From positions 4,402,001 through 4,466,000 of the forward strand of contig CM057224.1 in NCBI GenBank assembly GCA_029891385.1: 64,000 bases of DNA, in the 5' to 3' direction. Positions within the stretch are counted from its first letter, which is position 1. The number at the start of each line of letters is the position of its first letter. Below the pieces are notes generated by a model. That model was given only the letters and a program-made list of their open reading frames with translations, had not been told where the DNA came from and made no database searches. Both the position numbers and the translations under genes were made by a program. Shown in pieces: positions 34,025 to 44,972 of the stretch. Source of the DNA: Erythroxylum novogranatense (taxonomy: Eukaryota; Streptophyta; Magnoliopsida; Malpighiales; Erythroxylaceae).

Positions 34025-37002
34025 TGTAGCGCCCCTCATCGTAGGGTACACATCGAAACCCGGTAGGTCGCTCAACACGTATCCTACGATAAAGGTTCAC
34101 TACCGAAAATTTCGCTAAAATCCACATGGCATCGCAGATATTTTAAGTAACAAAATAACGATAATCAACAAATTAACATCCAAAGTAATAATTATCCATC
34201 AAGAATCCAATCCAGAATAGACAAGTCTATCGGTCTCTAACAAAACCAAAAGGAAACCGATACAAACATCTATCTAAGTCATCCTCAAAACACTAATCCA
34301 AATTGACCGACATGTGCCATCACGACCCTCGCCGCAACTCGCATCGGCAGAAAGAAAGATCTTCTGAGCTAGAGTCTACTCTAATCTGAAAAATAGGTTG
34401 CAAATTTGGGTGAGTTTGCGAACTCGGTGAAAACCATCATCGATGGTTCACTCAAATCATGCATTACGCATTACGGCGTCAAAGATAATCTGATAATATT
34501 TATTGTCGGTATAATATAACGATTCTTGATGATCGGTAGCAATTTACGGAGACATGTAACAATAAATAATGAATCCAATCGGTTTGCGATATAAGTAACG
34601 ATCTACGATAATTCACGTCATCACATATTTCATGTCGTCACCACACATCAATCATGTAAATGCAATGCATATGTGACTCTTTCCGATTATTCGATTTTGT
34701 GCCCAAGTGCTCGATCGATGTCGGTGTGGGCGCGTCGATTTTCTCCCCTGCTAAGCTAAGCACAAGATGCGATATCTGAGCTCGAAGCTCTTTTCAATGA
34801 AAATAGCAACTTGGGACACATTCCATTATGTGATCATGCATTTATGCATGCAATGTCATGTTCAGTAATTTACAGTGTGTGGCTATAAAGCCCAGTACAT
34901 CAGTGCTCAGTAGTTCAATGGTATGGCTATGAAGCCCAATATTGATCCGAGATCACGTAAAGATGCGATTGATTCAATAAACCAAGAGTCATATGGTAGT
35001 CATATAATTCACCTTTCCATGTAATTCACGATGAAGCATGTAAGCAACGAGATTTGAGAAACCAACTAGGTTACTCACCAGAACCCGAACTCTTGCCTGA
35101 AGTCCCAAAGAATGTCCGTGGAACAGCGGTCCAACGGTGCCTCATAATGATGAAATACGGTCCCATTACTAGATGCTCAATTTACGTGACAAGAATGCAT
35201 ATGTCTCAATGAAATGATGTACAATGCATGTTCACGATTTCCTGCTAATACCCAATTTTGGACTCTTAGGTCCAATTCCCGACTCTTAGTTGATTGATCG
35301 ACAAGAATTGCTCCATTCCTAGAATTGATCAATTTCCTCAATTCATATTCTCTATAACCATTTCCTATTCATTCGGTTAAAACCTCTATTGCAATTTCTA
35401 ATTTAAAACTCCAATTTGAATTTAATCCTTAGTCGACTGAATTTGTACTTTTCTAAGTCCCAATTTCAAAAACCTCAAACACACCTCTTCGGACAATTAG
35501 GGTGGAGGTCGCGACCAGGGGTGCGCCTGGTGCTCACCCGATGCCCATAGCCGCCTCGAGTTATTGCTCCTCTACCAGTTCTCGCTTGCTCACCGAGCTC
35601 TCGCTCTCTGCAGTTCTCGCCCGTCTATCGAGCTCTCGCTCTCTACCGATTCTCGCTTGCCTCTAGAGCTCTCGCTCCTCTACCGATTCTCGCTTGTCAC
35701 CGAGCTCTCGCTCTCTACTAGTTCTCGCCGTCTCACCGAGCTCTCGCTCCTCTACCAGCTTCTCGCCTGTCTCCGAGCTCTCGCTCTCTGCCAGTTCTCC
35801 TTCTTCCCCAACACATCCTTAAACACAATTCCAAAGTTTGGATCCCGACTCTGAAACTCTAACCCAAATTTTCCTCTGTGAACAACTCTCAATTAATTCG
35901 ATACACAAAATACAACAAATCCTTAGCTTCTATTCCTTCCAAGAACCATTTCCTTAATTTATCAACACACATAACTCATCAATTTCATCGTTTAAACCTT
36001 AATATATATATAATCATCAAATATCTAAACCAATCATCAATATAACTCAATCACCAACGAATCGTACTATCTAAGGCAAGAAAGAAGCAAACTTTCTTGA
36101 TGAAAGCCTCAAGCTTACAACGATCACCAATCCTTTAACTCTTACACACTCACGATAACACCCAAAGTAGAACCCATCAAGAAACACTCTCAACCACCCA
36201 ATCGGACATAATAAATGCCATAAATGCAGAGAAACCATTAATGACAACATTAAAACCATAAAACTTACCAATCACGAGATCGAATCCACGATCTCTCAAA
36301 ACCACGAAACCTTAGAAATCCTTCAAAATCCTCGATCTACCAATCTCAAGGCTTCCAACCTTTATCAATCAAGAGAGACATATTAGACTAATCACCATAA
36401 GGAAGAAGCCAAAAGAAATCAAAGGATCTCTCACCGTTGGGAGGAATCGAAATCACCGTAAAGGAAAAGAAGAGAAGCGAAAATGCCTTAGCAAACTTTT
36501 CCCAAATTTCTTTCAACCCTAGTATTTATAGGCCCAACTCTCCAAATCACCCAAATTTCATCTCAAATTTCAATGGCTTAACACATAAATTTTCTATCGG
36601 AAAAATTCTAATTTTTCCATTGCCATTGGACAGCCCTTTCAATACTATCTGATCAATCGATTATCACTCAAATATTTCCATCCGTATTTTCTCCCGAATT
36701 TCCAAAATTTTCTAAAAGTCTCTATAAATTACCAATCACCCATAAATGAGATTAAATCGGTCATTGAACTTAATTACTCTAATTTCTCAATTAACTCTCA
36801 ATCCAATCAGTCCGATCAGTCCATAGTCACAATCAAATCTCGAAAATCATGAATGCACGCATCTAAGAATAAATGCATATGCAATAAGCTCGTTCCTCTA
36901 TAATTAGAGGCCAAGATCATCTCGGTCGGTGAATGCAGTGAAACCTATCAGTATGGCTCATAAATACCAAAATACCCTTGCTAACAGTAACGGGATGTTA
37001 CA
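34025..37002 (-). repeat. 5' LTR of the nested element
   Basis: 2,978 bp. Same ends and same internal order as the 3' LTR, including the palindromic module near 34.4 kb and the tandem array. Confidence 0.93.
35590..35800. repeat. Tandem array (about 35-bp unit) in the nested 5' LTR
   Basis: About six GAGCTCTCGCT cores in head-to-tail order. It is equivalent to the array at 28.0-28.3 kb, with one fewer unit and different small indels. Confidence 0.85.
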
Positions 37003-37007
37003 AGGGC

Positions 37008-38966
37008 GTTGGGATTGGAAGGAGGAACAGCAGGAAGCATTTGAGCAACTTAAGGGCAAGCTGACCACAGCACCCGTATTGGCGCTACCGGATTTCAAGA
37101 AAATTTTTGTGGTTGAGGCAGACGCATGTGACAAGGGAATTGGTGCGGTGTTACAACAGGAGAGTCGACCCATAGCGTATATGAGCAAGGCACTGGCTCA
37201 AAACATTACGGGCTGTCGACGTATGAAAAAGAATTCTTAGCCATCATCAAGGCGGTGAAACAGTGGCACCATTATTTGAGTGGGCGATTTTTTAGGGTGC
37301 AAACGGATCATCGGAGCTTGAAGTACCTTCTGGAACAAAGGATATCCACGCCCTTCCAACAGAACTGGTTACCTAAGTTGATGGGTTACGATTTTGAGGT
37401 TTCTTACCGAAGCGGAAAGGAGAACGCGGCCGCTGACGCTCTGTCACGGATCTCTAGTGGGCAATTGTTGACCATGGCCGTCTCCCAGATTCAGGCAACA
37501 ATGATGGATGAAATTCGTGCGGGATGGGATAAGGACGCAACGATCAAAGATCTCATTAGACGATTAGAGTCAACCGAAACTCCAGGGGGGCATTATGAGT
37601 GGCGGCAGGGCACGCTAAGGTGGAAGGGAAGGATTGTCGTGGGTTGTGATGAAGACCTTCGGAAAAAAATAATTAAATTGGCACACGATAGCCCAGAAGG
37701 AGGACATTCGGGAGTGACGGCAACACTCAAGCGGGTGCAGGGTCTCTTCCACTGGAAAAACATGGCTAGAGACGTGAGAAATCATATCAAGATGTGTGTA
37801 ATCTGCCAGAGGAATAAGTATGATAATGCAGCATCCCCAGGATTATTACAACCATTACAAGTACCGGAGGGCTGTTGGGAGGAGGTCACGATGGATTTTA
37901 TAGAGGGTCTACCTCCGTCACAGGGAAAGACATCGATCTTTGTGGTGGTCGATCGATTCAGTAAGTATGCGCATTTCATAGCGCTTAAGCACCCTTACAC
38001 TGCCCCAGAGATGGCGCAAATCTTTATGGATTATATGTTTAAATTACATGGAATGCCTGTGCGAATTATCTCAGATAGGGACCCTCTGTTTTTGAGTAAA
38101 TTCTGGAGAGAAATGTTCAGACTACAGAACGTGGCTCTACACCCCTCGACTGCATATCACCCGCAGACGGATGGGCAGTCGGAGTCAGTTAACAAAACAC
38201 TAGAAACCTACCTGCGTTGTTTTTGCAGTGACACGCCTCAGAAGTGGGCAAGTTGGCTCACTATGGCAGAATGGTGGTATAATACCTCCCACCATTCGGC
38301 TATAAATACGACCCCTTTTGAAGTTCTCTACGGATATCCTCCACCCCTGTACGTTCCATATGTAGCAGGAGATTCCAAGGATGTGGGAATGGATCAGATG
38401 TGTCAGGAAAGAGAAGCAGCGATACAGATTGTCAAGTTTCACCTAAACAGAGCTAAACAGAGGATGAAGTTACAGGCGGATAAGAAGCGATCGGATAGAG
38501 AATTTGAAGAAGGACAGTGGGTGTTCGTTAAATTACAACCATACAGGCAACATTCGGTTCAACGGAGGGTCAATCAGAAACTAGCACCTCTGTACTATGG
38601 ACCCTTCCTTATCGTGCGGAAGGTAAACAAGGTAGCTTATACGCTGGAATTTCCTGAAGGGGTTACTATTCATCCTACTTTCCATGTCTCTCAACTGCGG
38701 AGCTCGGTGTCGGAAGGAACAACGGTATCTAACCAGTTACCCACAGCAGTGAAGGACGTGGAGAAAACTCCAATGGCTATCTGGGGACGCCAGATGGTTA
38801 AGAAAAATAACAGAGCAGTCACGCAGATATTAGTACAGTGGCAAGGCGAAGCAAGAGAAGATGCAACTTGGGAAATGTTTTATGAGTTGCAGAAGAGATA
38901 TCCAGATGTCAACTTGATGGATAAGGTGGCTTCTGAAGGCGGAGGGGATGTTGCGATTAAATGAAG
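37008..38966 (+). pseudogene. pol: Chromovirus pol, second part (RNase H, integrase, chromodomain)
   Basis: Exact continuation of the frame interrupted at 26442: after removal of the insert and one AGGGC, the codons join without a shift. RNase H shows [18 protein letters not shown] and YMSKALAQ. One A is missing from the run at 37200-37203, causing a frameshift to a stop near 37240; the normal frame resumes at once and runs on from 37255. The integrase has the HHCC zinc site (HDSPEGGH, CVICQ), the three catalytic acidic residues in MDFIEGLP, SDRDPLF and GQSESVNK, and a C-terminal LYYGPFLIVRK block. A chromodomain follows (ILVQWQGEAREDATWE). The TGA stop lies inside the 3' LTR. Apart from the single-base deletion this half looks functional. 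Confidence 0.93.
38937..38948 (+). other. Polypurine tract of the young chromovirus
   Basis: AGGCGGAGGGGA immediately before the 3' LTR; it also forms the last codons of pol. Confidence 0.85.
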
Positions 38967-39210
38967 AAGGCAAAACGATGACTAGAACGATGCCGTTAAG
39001 GAGGGGGAATAAAAAACGCTGCGTATGTAATAAACACCCTCTGGTCTCACGTGAGATATCTAGAATATTCGATGTATCGTTATATATCCTTGTAACCGAA
39101 TGGGAAGGTAGCGAATGATTAATGAAGAACCTTCTTCTCTAATTTCTTCCGTTTCCTCTCTCTCTCCCTCGTATCTGTTCTACCCTTTAGCATAACAAAC
39201 TATCGTACCA
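38949..39210 (+). repeat. 3' LTR of the young chromovirus
   Basis: 262 bp, one difference from the 5' LTR (39185 C for T). Followed by the GAAAA target duplication. Confidence 0.97.
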
Positions 39211-39914
39211 GAAAACCAAACCTTCCTCACAGTAACCATGGATCAACTTCAACTGGGGTTTGCTGTGTTCATCTTGAAGTGTGGTGAGTTCTGAAGAATC
39301 GCATTACTGCCTTAGTGCGGTGGCATTTTTAATATTATCTCGCATACAGACATACTTTTAGTGTCTGTTTTGTTCAGCTTTTGGAGACTCTAAAAGTACT
39401 TTTTTCTACCGCAAAAACTATTTTCAGGAAAAAATGGATGTTTGGCTGGAAACTTCAAAAGCACTTTTTAAGTAGAAATAACTTTTGAAAAAGCTAAAAT
39501 ATTTTTTCAAAAGCTAAAATTAGAGCTTTTAAAAATCTCAAATTTGACTTTTTAGAAAATTTTTTTATGTTATAGAAATAAAATATTTTTAAATAGAATA
39601 GAATAATATTTAATATAATAAATTTTATTAAATAATTGATAATAATATTTTATATAATTAATAATAAATTTTATATAATTAATAATAAAATAATAAAATT
39701 TTATTAATGAAAATATAAAATATATAAAAATGGATTCTTTGATTGTTTAATGTTTCCGTCACTTACGTAAATAAAACTTGAAATAGAGTCATTCTCCTCT
39801 TGATAAAATCGATCGACTCTGCTTTTGTTTCTTCCGCTCATCTAACCTCTTATCTTCTCAGGTTGGTTCTTCTTTTATTTTTATTTGTCTCCTAAAATTT
39901 TATTTTTCTCTATT

Positions 39915-40110
39915 GAAGGCGGGCGTCGAGCTTTTGTCTTCAACGCAAACGTCGAACATTTGCATTAAAAAGCGCGGCGTCGACACCTGACGTCGGCGAC
40001 GTCGCGTTGCACCTTCATCTGCGTATTTTTGAACACGACGCTTGGCGTCGTATTGTTGACGCAGGTGCGTTTTTAACGCAATCGAACGTCTGCGTTCGAA
40101 ACACGTAGAC
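39915..40110. repeat. Left subterminal CpG-rich motif cluster of the Harbinger element
   Basis: Dense CpG in an AT-rich element: GACGTCGGCGACGTCGCG, ACGACGCTTGGCGTCGT, and several CTGCGT/ACGCA words. The counterpart lies at 44395-44590. Confidence 0.7.
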
Positions 40111-40320
40111 CTTAGACTGTCTCCTTACTTTCTTTTTAGAGCGAAAAACTTGTTGACAATTTTGCTTTAATTAGCTTGTAATTGAGTAATAGTCCACAAA
40201 CACACATAATTAGATGAATGTTAAAATTACTCATCAACGATACATAGATGTTGTTAAACCACAAGACTCTTCCATCGATTCTACTTAACAATTTGTAATA
40301 AAGTTGAATGCTTAACAATT

Positions 40321-41032
40321 TGTAATATTATTTAACTTTTTACATGTTTTAATATTTGTTTTATATTAATTTCATTTTCTATAAAAAAATGGGACATCTC
40401 TTTAAATTATTTCTTATAAGATGATTATGAAAATTTCCTACAATATAATACTTGACATATTGTTTAATATACTTTAAAATTATTTAGCATAAATAATTTT
40501 ATTATAAAATAAAATATAGTTAAAATTAATAAAAGTGCTTTTTATTTTTATGTTGTCAAACGTTCTTGAATGAAGCTCTTTTAAAAAGTTTGTTTTTAAT
40601 TGACAACAAAGCAATCAATCGGCTTAAAAAAACTCTTATCGAGAAAACTCTCTTGATCGAAAAGTTTATCGATAAAGCTCAACCAAACAGGCCCTTAGTG
40701 TCCGTTTGGTTGAGCTTTTGTCAATAGACTTTACCCATAAACTTTCTGAGAAGAGCTTTTTTAAAACCATTGATTGTTTGATCATCAATTAAAAAAACTT
40801 TTTAAAAAGTGCTTCATACAATAAGACTGTTTAACAACAAAAATAAAAGCACTTTTATTAATTTTAACTATATTTTATTTTATTAATTATGCTAAATAAT
40901 TTTAAAGTATACCAATATGCAAAGTACCATTTCAGAGGAAATAATTTAAAGAGATGTGTCATTTTCTTATAGAAAATAAAATTAATATGAAAATAAATAT
41001 TAAAACATGTAAAAAAGTTAAATAATATTATA
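40321..41032. repeat. Large palindrome centred on TTA at 40695-40697
   Basis: Left arm 40321-40694 and right arm 40698-41032 are imperfect inverted copies of about 340-370 bp. The arms meet as ...CAACCAAACAGGCCC, TTA, GTGTCCGTTTGGTTG. Both inner ends therefore look like Harbinger termini (CCGTTTGGTTGAGC type) sharing a single TTA. The right arm runs up to the transposase 3' end. Confidence 0.8.
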
Positions 41033-41086
41033 ATCCAAAATAAATATTCAAGTTGAAATAGTTAAATGCACAATAAACTATGCATT

Positions 41087-42385
41087 TTATCGTAATACAA
41101 GAAGATTTGCAATATGTTCCCTCGCATCATTCATCTCGTTATTTTGTGGCTCGTCAAAATGATTTTCTTCAACGTCTTCATTTTCATTGATTTCTTCATT
41201 TGTAGGAAGTAATTCACTATCTTCATCATAGGGAGAAAACTCTACATCCTTTTGAGCATTTAACCTTATAAAATTGTGAATGGCCATTGAAGCAATCACA
41301 ATTTTAATTTGCTTTGGAAAAGGAAAACTTGGCATTTGACGTAAAATTTTCCACCTATTTTTCCAAACGCCAAATGTTCTTTCAATTGTGCGTCTTAAAG
41401 AAGAATGTGCATGATTGAAGATTTCTTTCTTTCCTCTTGGTTGACCAGAGCGTCGAAAATCAGGAAGATGATACCTTTCACCTTTGTATGGTCCTAAATA
41501 ACCTTGCATATAAGGATATTCTGCATCTACCAAATAATATTTTCCTACATTCCAAAATAAAAATAAATAAATAAAGAAGCATTTAGTTATTAAGAATGAA
41601 TAAAAAGTATTAAGTTATCTGTCACAAACCTCTAGGTGGATGAGGGAAGTGTAATCTATCATTGCGCAAAGCCTCCATAAAAATTTGAGCATCATGTGAT
41701 GTGCCTTCCCAACCAGCCCAAGCAAAAGTTAAGCACATATCAAAATCACATACAGCCATTACATTTTGTGTAGGAATGTCTTTTCTCCCAATATACTTTA
41801 TTTGATTGGACCTTGGAACGACAACTGGTATATGTGTTCCATCAATTGCTCCAATATAGTCTTTAAAATAAGGTCAATACCTTCCATCATCTTTAATTTT
41901 GCTTGGAATTTCTCTAAAAGTTGGATCTTTAGGTTTGATGAAATCAATCGACATACGTGAAACAACCTCTAATACAATTCCAAACCATCTAGAAATTGTT
42001 TCACCTAAATGTTGAAATCGTTCTTGAACCATTCTATTACAAAGTCCATGACCTAAAGTGATCAAAAACATAACTACAGCCTCTTCTATTGTAACTTCTG
42101 TACCTTTCTTTAAGTCATATGACTCATTCAACAATTTACATAATTTGATGAACACATCCTTCTCCATTCTCAATTGTTGATGACATCTATCTTTATGACC
42201 ATTAAGCAACTCCATTACAAACATCCATCCAGTGTGAGGGGATGTTCTACATGGTTTTTTCATATAATATTTAATATGATGGTCTACAACTATTTCAACT
42301 CCAATTTTAACCAATTGCAAAATGTCTTCTTCAATGTCTTCATTATATTCATGTTCATTATCGTAATCATTATCGAATATGACAT
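41087..42385 (-). pseudogene. PIF/Harbinger DDE transposase, one nonsense codon
   Basis: HARBI1/DDE_4-type transposase. The N-terminal helical region begins at or before 42385, where the frame can be entered through an AG acceptor (VEIVVDHHIKYY, RMEKDVFIKL, ERFQHLGETISRWF). The catalytic core has AIDGTHIPVVV (first Asp), the conserved HDAQ, YYLVDAEYP (second Asp) and RRTIERTFGVWK (Glu), with 47 residues between second Asp and Glu, as in this superfamily. An intron at 41629-41545 (GT..AG) joins PRG to KYYLVD in phase. A TGA at 41876-41874 replaces the expected codon before PYFKDYIGAIDGTH and is the only clear defect. The acidic C-terminus ends at 41087. Confidence 0.88.
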
Positions 42386-42617
42386 CTCAGATCAAAATAT
42401 ATAAAAGATAAATAATAAGCTTATTGTATAAGATGATAACATAGCAATAATCATAACACAACAATAATAAAGTACAATTTAATACACCAACCAAAAATCC
42501 AATATAACACATTAATAGTAGCAAAATCCAAAACAACACATTACAAATAGTCCAATATTAGTAACCAAAGACCTGTCTAATTTTTTACAAAAACCACAAT
42601 CATTTCATTTTCTTAAG

Positions 42618-43425
42618 TCATTCGATTTGAAGCTCAACTTCCTTAAGCTCAATAAACATCTCTCTATTTTCCTTTTTAAAAAATACTTTGGTAGCTAACA
42701 TAAATAGTTCACTTCCCTTTTCTATTTCATTTATACCGCGTAAGATATTTAGCGCCTCAGCAATGCTATAAGCAGGTTCATCTCTTTTAGACCTCATTGA
42801 AGTTCTACTATGTATTGCATCACATATGCTCTCCAAATTTTGATTTAACTTTTCGGTTCTAGTATCATATTTCTTTCTTTTTTTTCCCTTTCCTTTTGTA
42901 GAGGTTACTAGGGTTGGAGTTGATGAACCAATTTCATTATGAATATTTCCAATTTCTCGATTGACAGCAAAGCCTTCAGAAAGGTTATCATCAAGATCAA
43001 TATCAAATTGGCTTTCTCTACACGCCATATCATCATCATTTGGTACAAAACCTGAAAAAGGTTCCCAAGCTCCTTCTCCTGTAGCTGCAACATCTTTAAA
43101 TAAAATATTCAGCTACTAAATTTGTCCAAGCTCCTAGTCCAGTTTCCTTACCTACTAAATTTGTCCAAAGCTGCCAATCCTTTTTCAGTCCATCCCATTT
43201 ATTCTTAAATTGTTTGTATTCATAGTTCTTCTAAGTTTCATGAGCAAACTTTGAACCTATATTTTTCCATCCAATCTTGTTAAAGTGACCATTTGGTCGA
43301 TTTCCAGCTAATGTCTCTTCTACAAAAATCTTGATTAAAATTTCAAGAGTTCTATCATTCCACTCCGCTTTAATCTTTTTTTTCAATTTATCCCCACCTT
43401 GAATATCTTGGCTTGGTATTGACAT
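42618..43425 (-). pseudogene. Harbinger Myb/SANT-like accessory protein, one nonsense codon
   Basis: The second PIF/Harbinger gene, which normally binds element DNA and brings in the transposase. Exon 1 starts at the ATG at 43425. It carries a Myb/SANT-like trihelix (KAEWNDRTLEILIKIFVEE, then GWKNIGSKF), interrupted by TAG at 43233-43231. The frame continues afterwards with YKQFKNKWDGLKKDWQLW and a short internal repeat of WTNLV. A later exon (about 43093-42618) encodes an acidic and serine-rich linker, a GKGKKRKKYD basic patch and the C-terminal helices seen in L10-interacting Myb-domain relatives. The exon boundary between 43130 and 43093 is approximate. Confidence 0.8.
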
Positions 43426-44394
43426 TTTCTATCAAAAACAAAATCCCCACTGCATATAACAATTATTTAAGCAAGTATAAGAAGTCCACACAATTAGAAG
43501 TTTTACGCATTCTAAATCAATATGTAAACCAATATACCAACATATGCTCAATTTCAGAAAATTTAAAAGACAAAAAAAATAGTAAGCTTACCTCAACAGT
43601 AACAAGTAGCACCTCTCCTTTTCCCTTTCTGCTTTCAATGTTGATACTGAATAATATGAAATCACAGTATCATTACATAAAGTTAATTGCAAAAGACGAA
43701 AGTAATGGCTGCATTCTATACACAGACCCAATACACACAAAGGTATTGTTGAAATTATTATTTAAGGTATGATCCGGAATTTTAACAGCTGTTTATTTTC
43801 AATTCTATGTAGCTCTTATTTCTTCAATTGTTGAAATTATTAAATTCCTCTTACTGAACCATGCATCGATGTGAAGAGTTGATCCCAATTAACTATAATG
43901 CTCTAAATCATAGGAGCTTATGAAAATTGATTTTGTAGTAACAAGTGCAATAAAGGCAAGAAAAGTAGAAGCAGCAGAAAAAGAGAATACAGCCACTATA
44001 AAAAAATACAAAAGAGAAGTTAAATTTCCTAAAGTCAGGAACAAATAGAATTTAGACTTGTCCTTATTGGCTATTATCTGTAACTAAGATATTTTGATGT
44101 CCATTTAATCTCATCCTACTTAATACATTAGACCCTAGGCAGCCTTGCATATTGGAAACTTGATTTTTGGCATTTATGTTGACAACCATACTAGTGTACA
44201 AGGCCAATTAGCATAAAGGAGAAGACATCAACCTGAGAATTAGCAGAAATTTTCTTAATGTACAAATTCCTGGTCCAAAGATTATATAAAAGAAGATGAT
44301 GTTTGTTGAGACAAGTATATGACAAGTGTATGAGCCCAGCATAAAGATTAAATTTATTAAAAAAAGCAGAGCCACGCATTGATTGTAACAGAAT
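43426..44394. other. Harbinger non-coding 5' side
   Basis: No additional gene recognised. This AT-rich sequence lies upstream of the Myb-like gene on the minus strand and should include its promoter. Confidence 0.4.
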
Positions 44395-44590
44395 AACGCA
44401 GCGTTATTCACGAGACGACGTCGTCTGCGTAACAACGTAGAGGGGCCTGCGTTGTTACGCAGACGATCTACGTAATGTTACGCAGACGAAGGTCTACGTG
44501 GCGTTACACGATTTTCTGCGTTATTCGCAGACCTTCGCCTGCGTAACAAATCGAGACAAGGTCAAGCGTAACGCAGACCTTCGTTCTTGA
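44395..44590. repeat. Right subterminal CpG-rich motif cluster (ACGCAGAC/GTCTGCGT)
   Basis: The word ACGCAGAC or its complement, or close variants (TTCTGCGT, CCTGCGTAAC), occurs at least six times in about 190 bp, in both orientations. It begins with GACGACGTCGTC. It mirrors the cluster at 39915-40110. Confidence 0.75.
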
Positions 44591-44972
44591 CATCCATCGT
44601 TTAAGCCGTAGAGTAGAAAATATACATAAATCTAACTCTCGCAAGAGAAGAGAAGAGGTGAGGAGAAGGCGTTCAGCGAGAGAAAGACAATGAGGAGGCG
44701 TTCAAGAGTCGTGTGAATAAAAGAGTATCAAACGTTATTTACGTATGTGACGCAATTTTATCTACCCGAATAAGCTGAAATTTGGGGCTTTTCTGAAAAG
44801 CTTCAAATTTTAGCTTCTGAAAAAGCTGTATTTTGGCTTTTGAAAAAGCTGTTTCTACTATAAAAGTACTTTTAAAAATTTTCACCAAACACTTACTTTT
44901 TCCTTAAAACAACTTTTGTTGTAGATAAAAGTGCTTTTGGACCCTCCAAAAGCTGAACCAAACGGATGCTTA

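Larger units (their letters stand above)
26443..37002 (-). mobile_element. Nested Ty3/gypsy element with ~3 kb LTRs
   Basis: A 10.6 kb LTR retrotransposon in the opposite orientation, inserted in the pol gene of the chromovirus, with a perfect target duplication AGGGC (26438-26442 and 37003-37007). On its own strand it starts TGTAACATCCCG and ends GGCGCTACA. The LTRs are at 34025-37002 (5') and 26443-29469 (3'). A primer-binding site, polypurine tract and degraded gag-pol pieces are readable between them. It is related to the solo LTR at 5.0-9.0 kb. The whole element has unusually many small indels and CAG/CTG-site changes. Confidence 0.93.
23622..39210 (+). mobile_element. Young Ty3/gypsy chromovirus (Reina-like), carrying a nested element
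   Basis: Complete element bounded by 262-bp LTRs (TG...CA) and a perfect 5-bp target duplication GAAAA (23617-23621 and 39211-39215). The primer-binding site is next to the 5' LTR and the polypurine tract next to the 3' LTR. Without the 10,560-bp nested insertion and its 5-bp duplication it is about 5.0 kb, the size of compact plant chromoviruses with short LTRs. Order: gag, zinc knuckle, protease, RT, RNase H, integrase, chromodomain. The LTRs differ at one base of 262 (23858 T, 39185 C), so insertion was recent. The Reina-like label rests on size, LTR length and chromodomain position; it is tentative. Confidence 0.95.
39361..44969 (-). mobile_element. PIF/Harbinger DNA transposon with long inverted termini
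   Basis: Bounded by TTA target duplications (39358-39360 and 44970-44972). The left end GTGTCTGTTTTGTTCAGC and the complement of the right end GCATCCGTTTGGTTCAGC start imperfect inverted repeats that can be followed for at least 150 bp (CTTTTGGAG, AAAAG(T/C)ACTTTT, AGTAGAAA). A weaker match continues beyond, including a TACGTAAATAA block. It contains both genes expected of this superfamily, a DDE transposase and a Myb/SANT-like protein, both on the minus strand. CpG-rich motif clusters lie near each end, and a large palindrome lies between the left end and the transposase. Confidence 0.88.

Noticed and set aside
40698..44969. Alternative Harbinger boundaries starting at the inner end at 40698
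   Set aside because: The inner end matches the right terminus only over about 20 bases, whereas the outer left end at 39361 matches over at least 150 bases and has the same TTA duplication.
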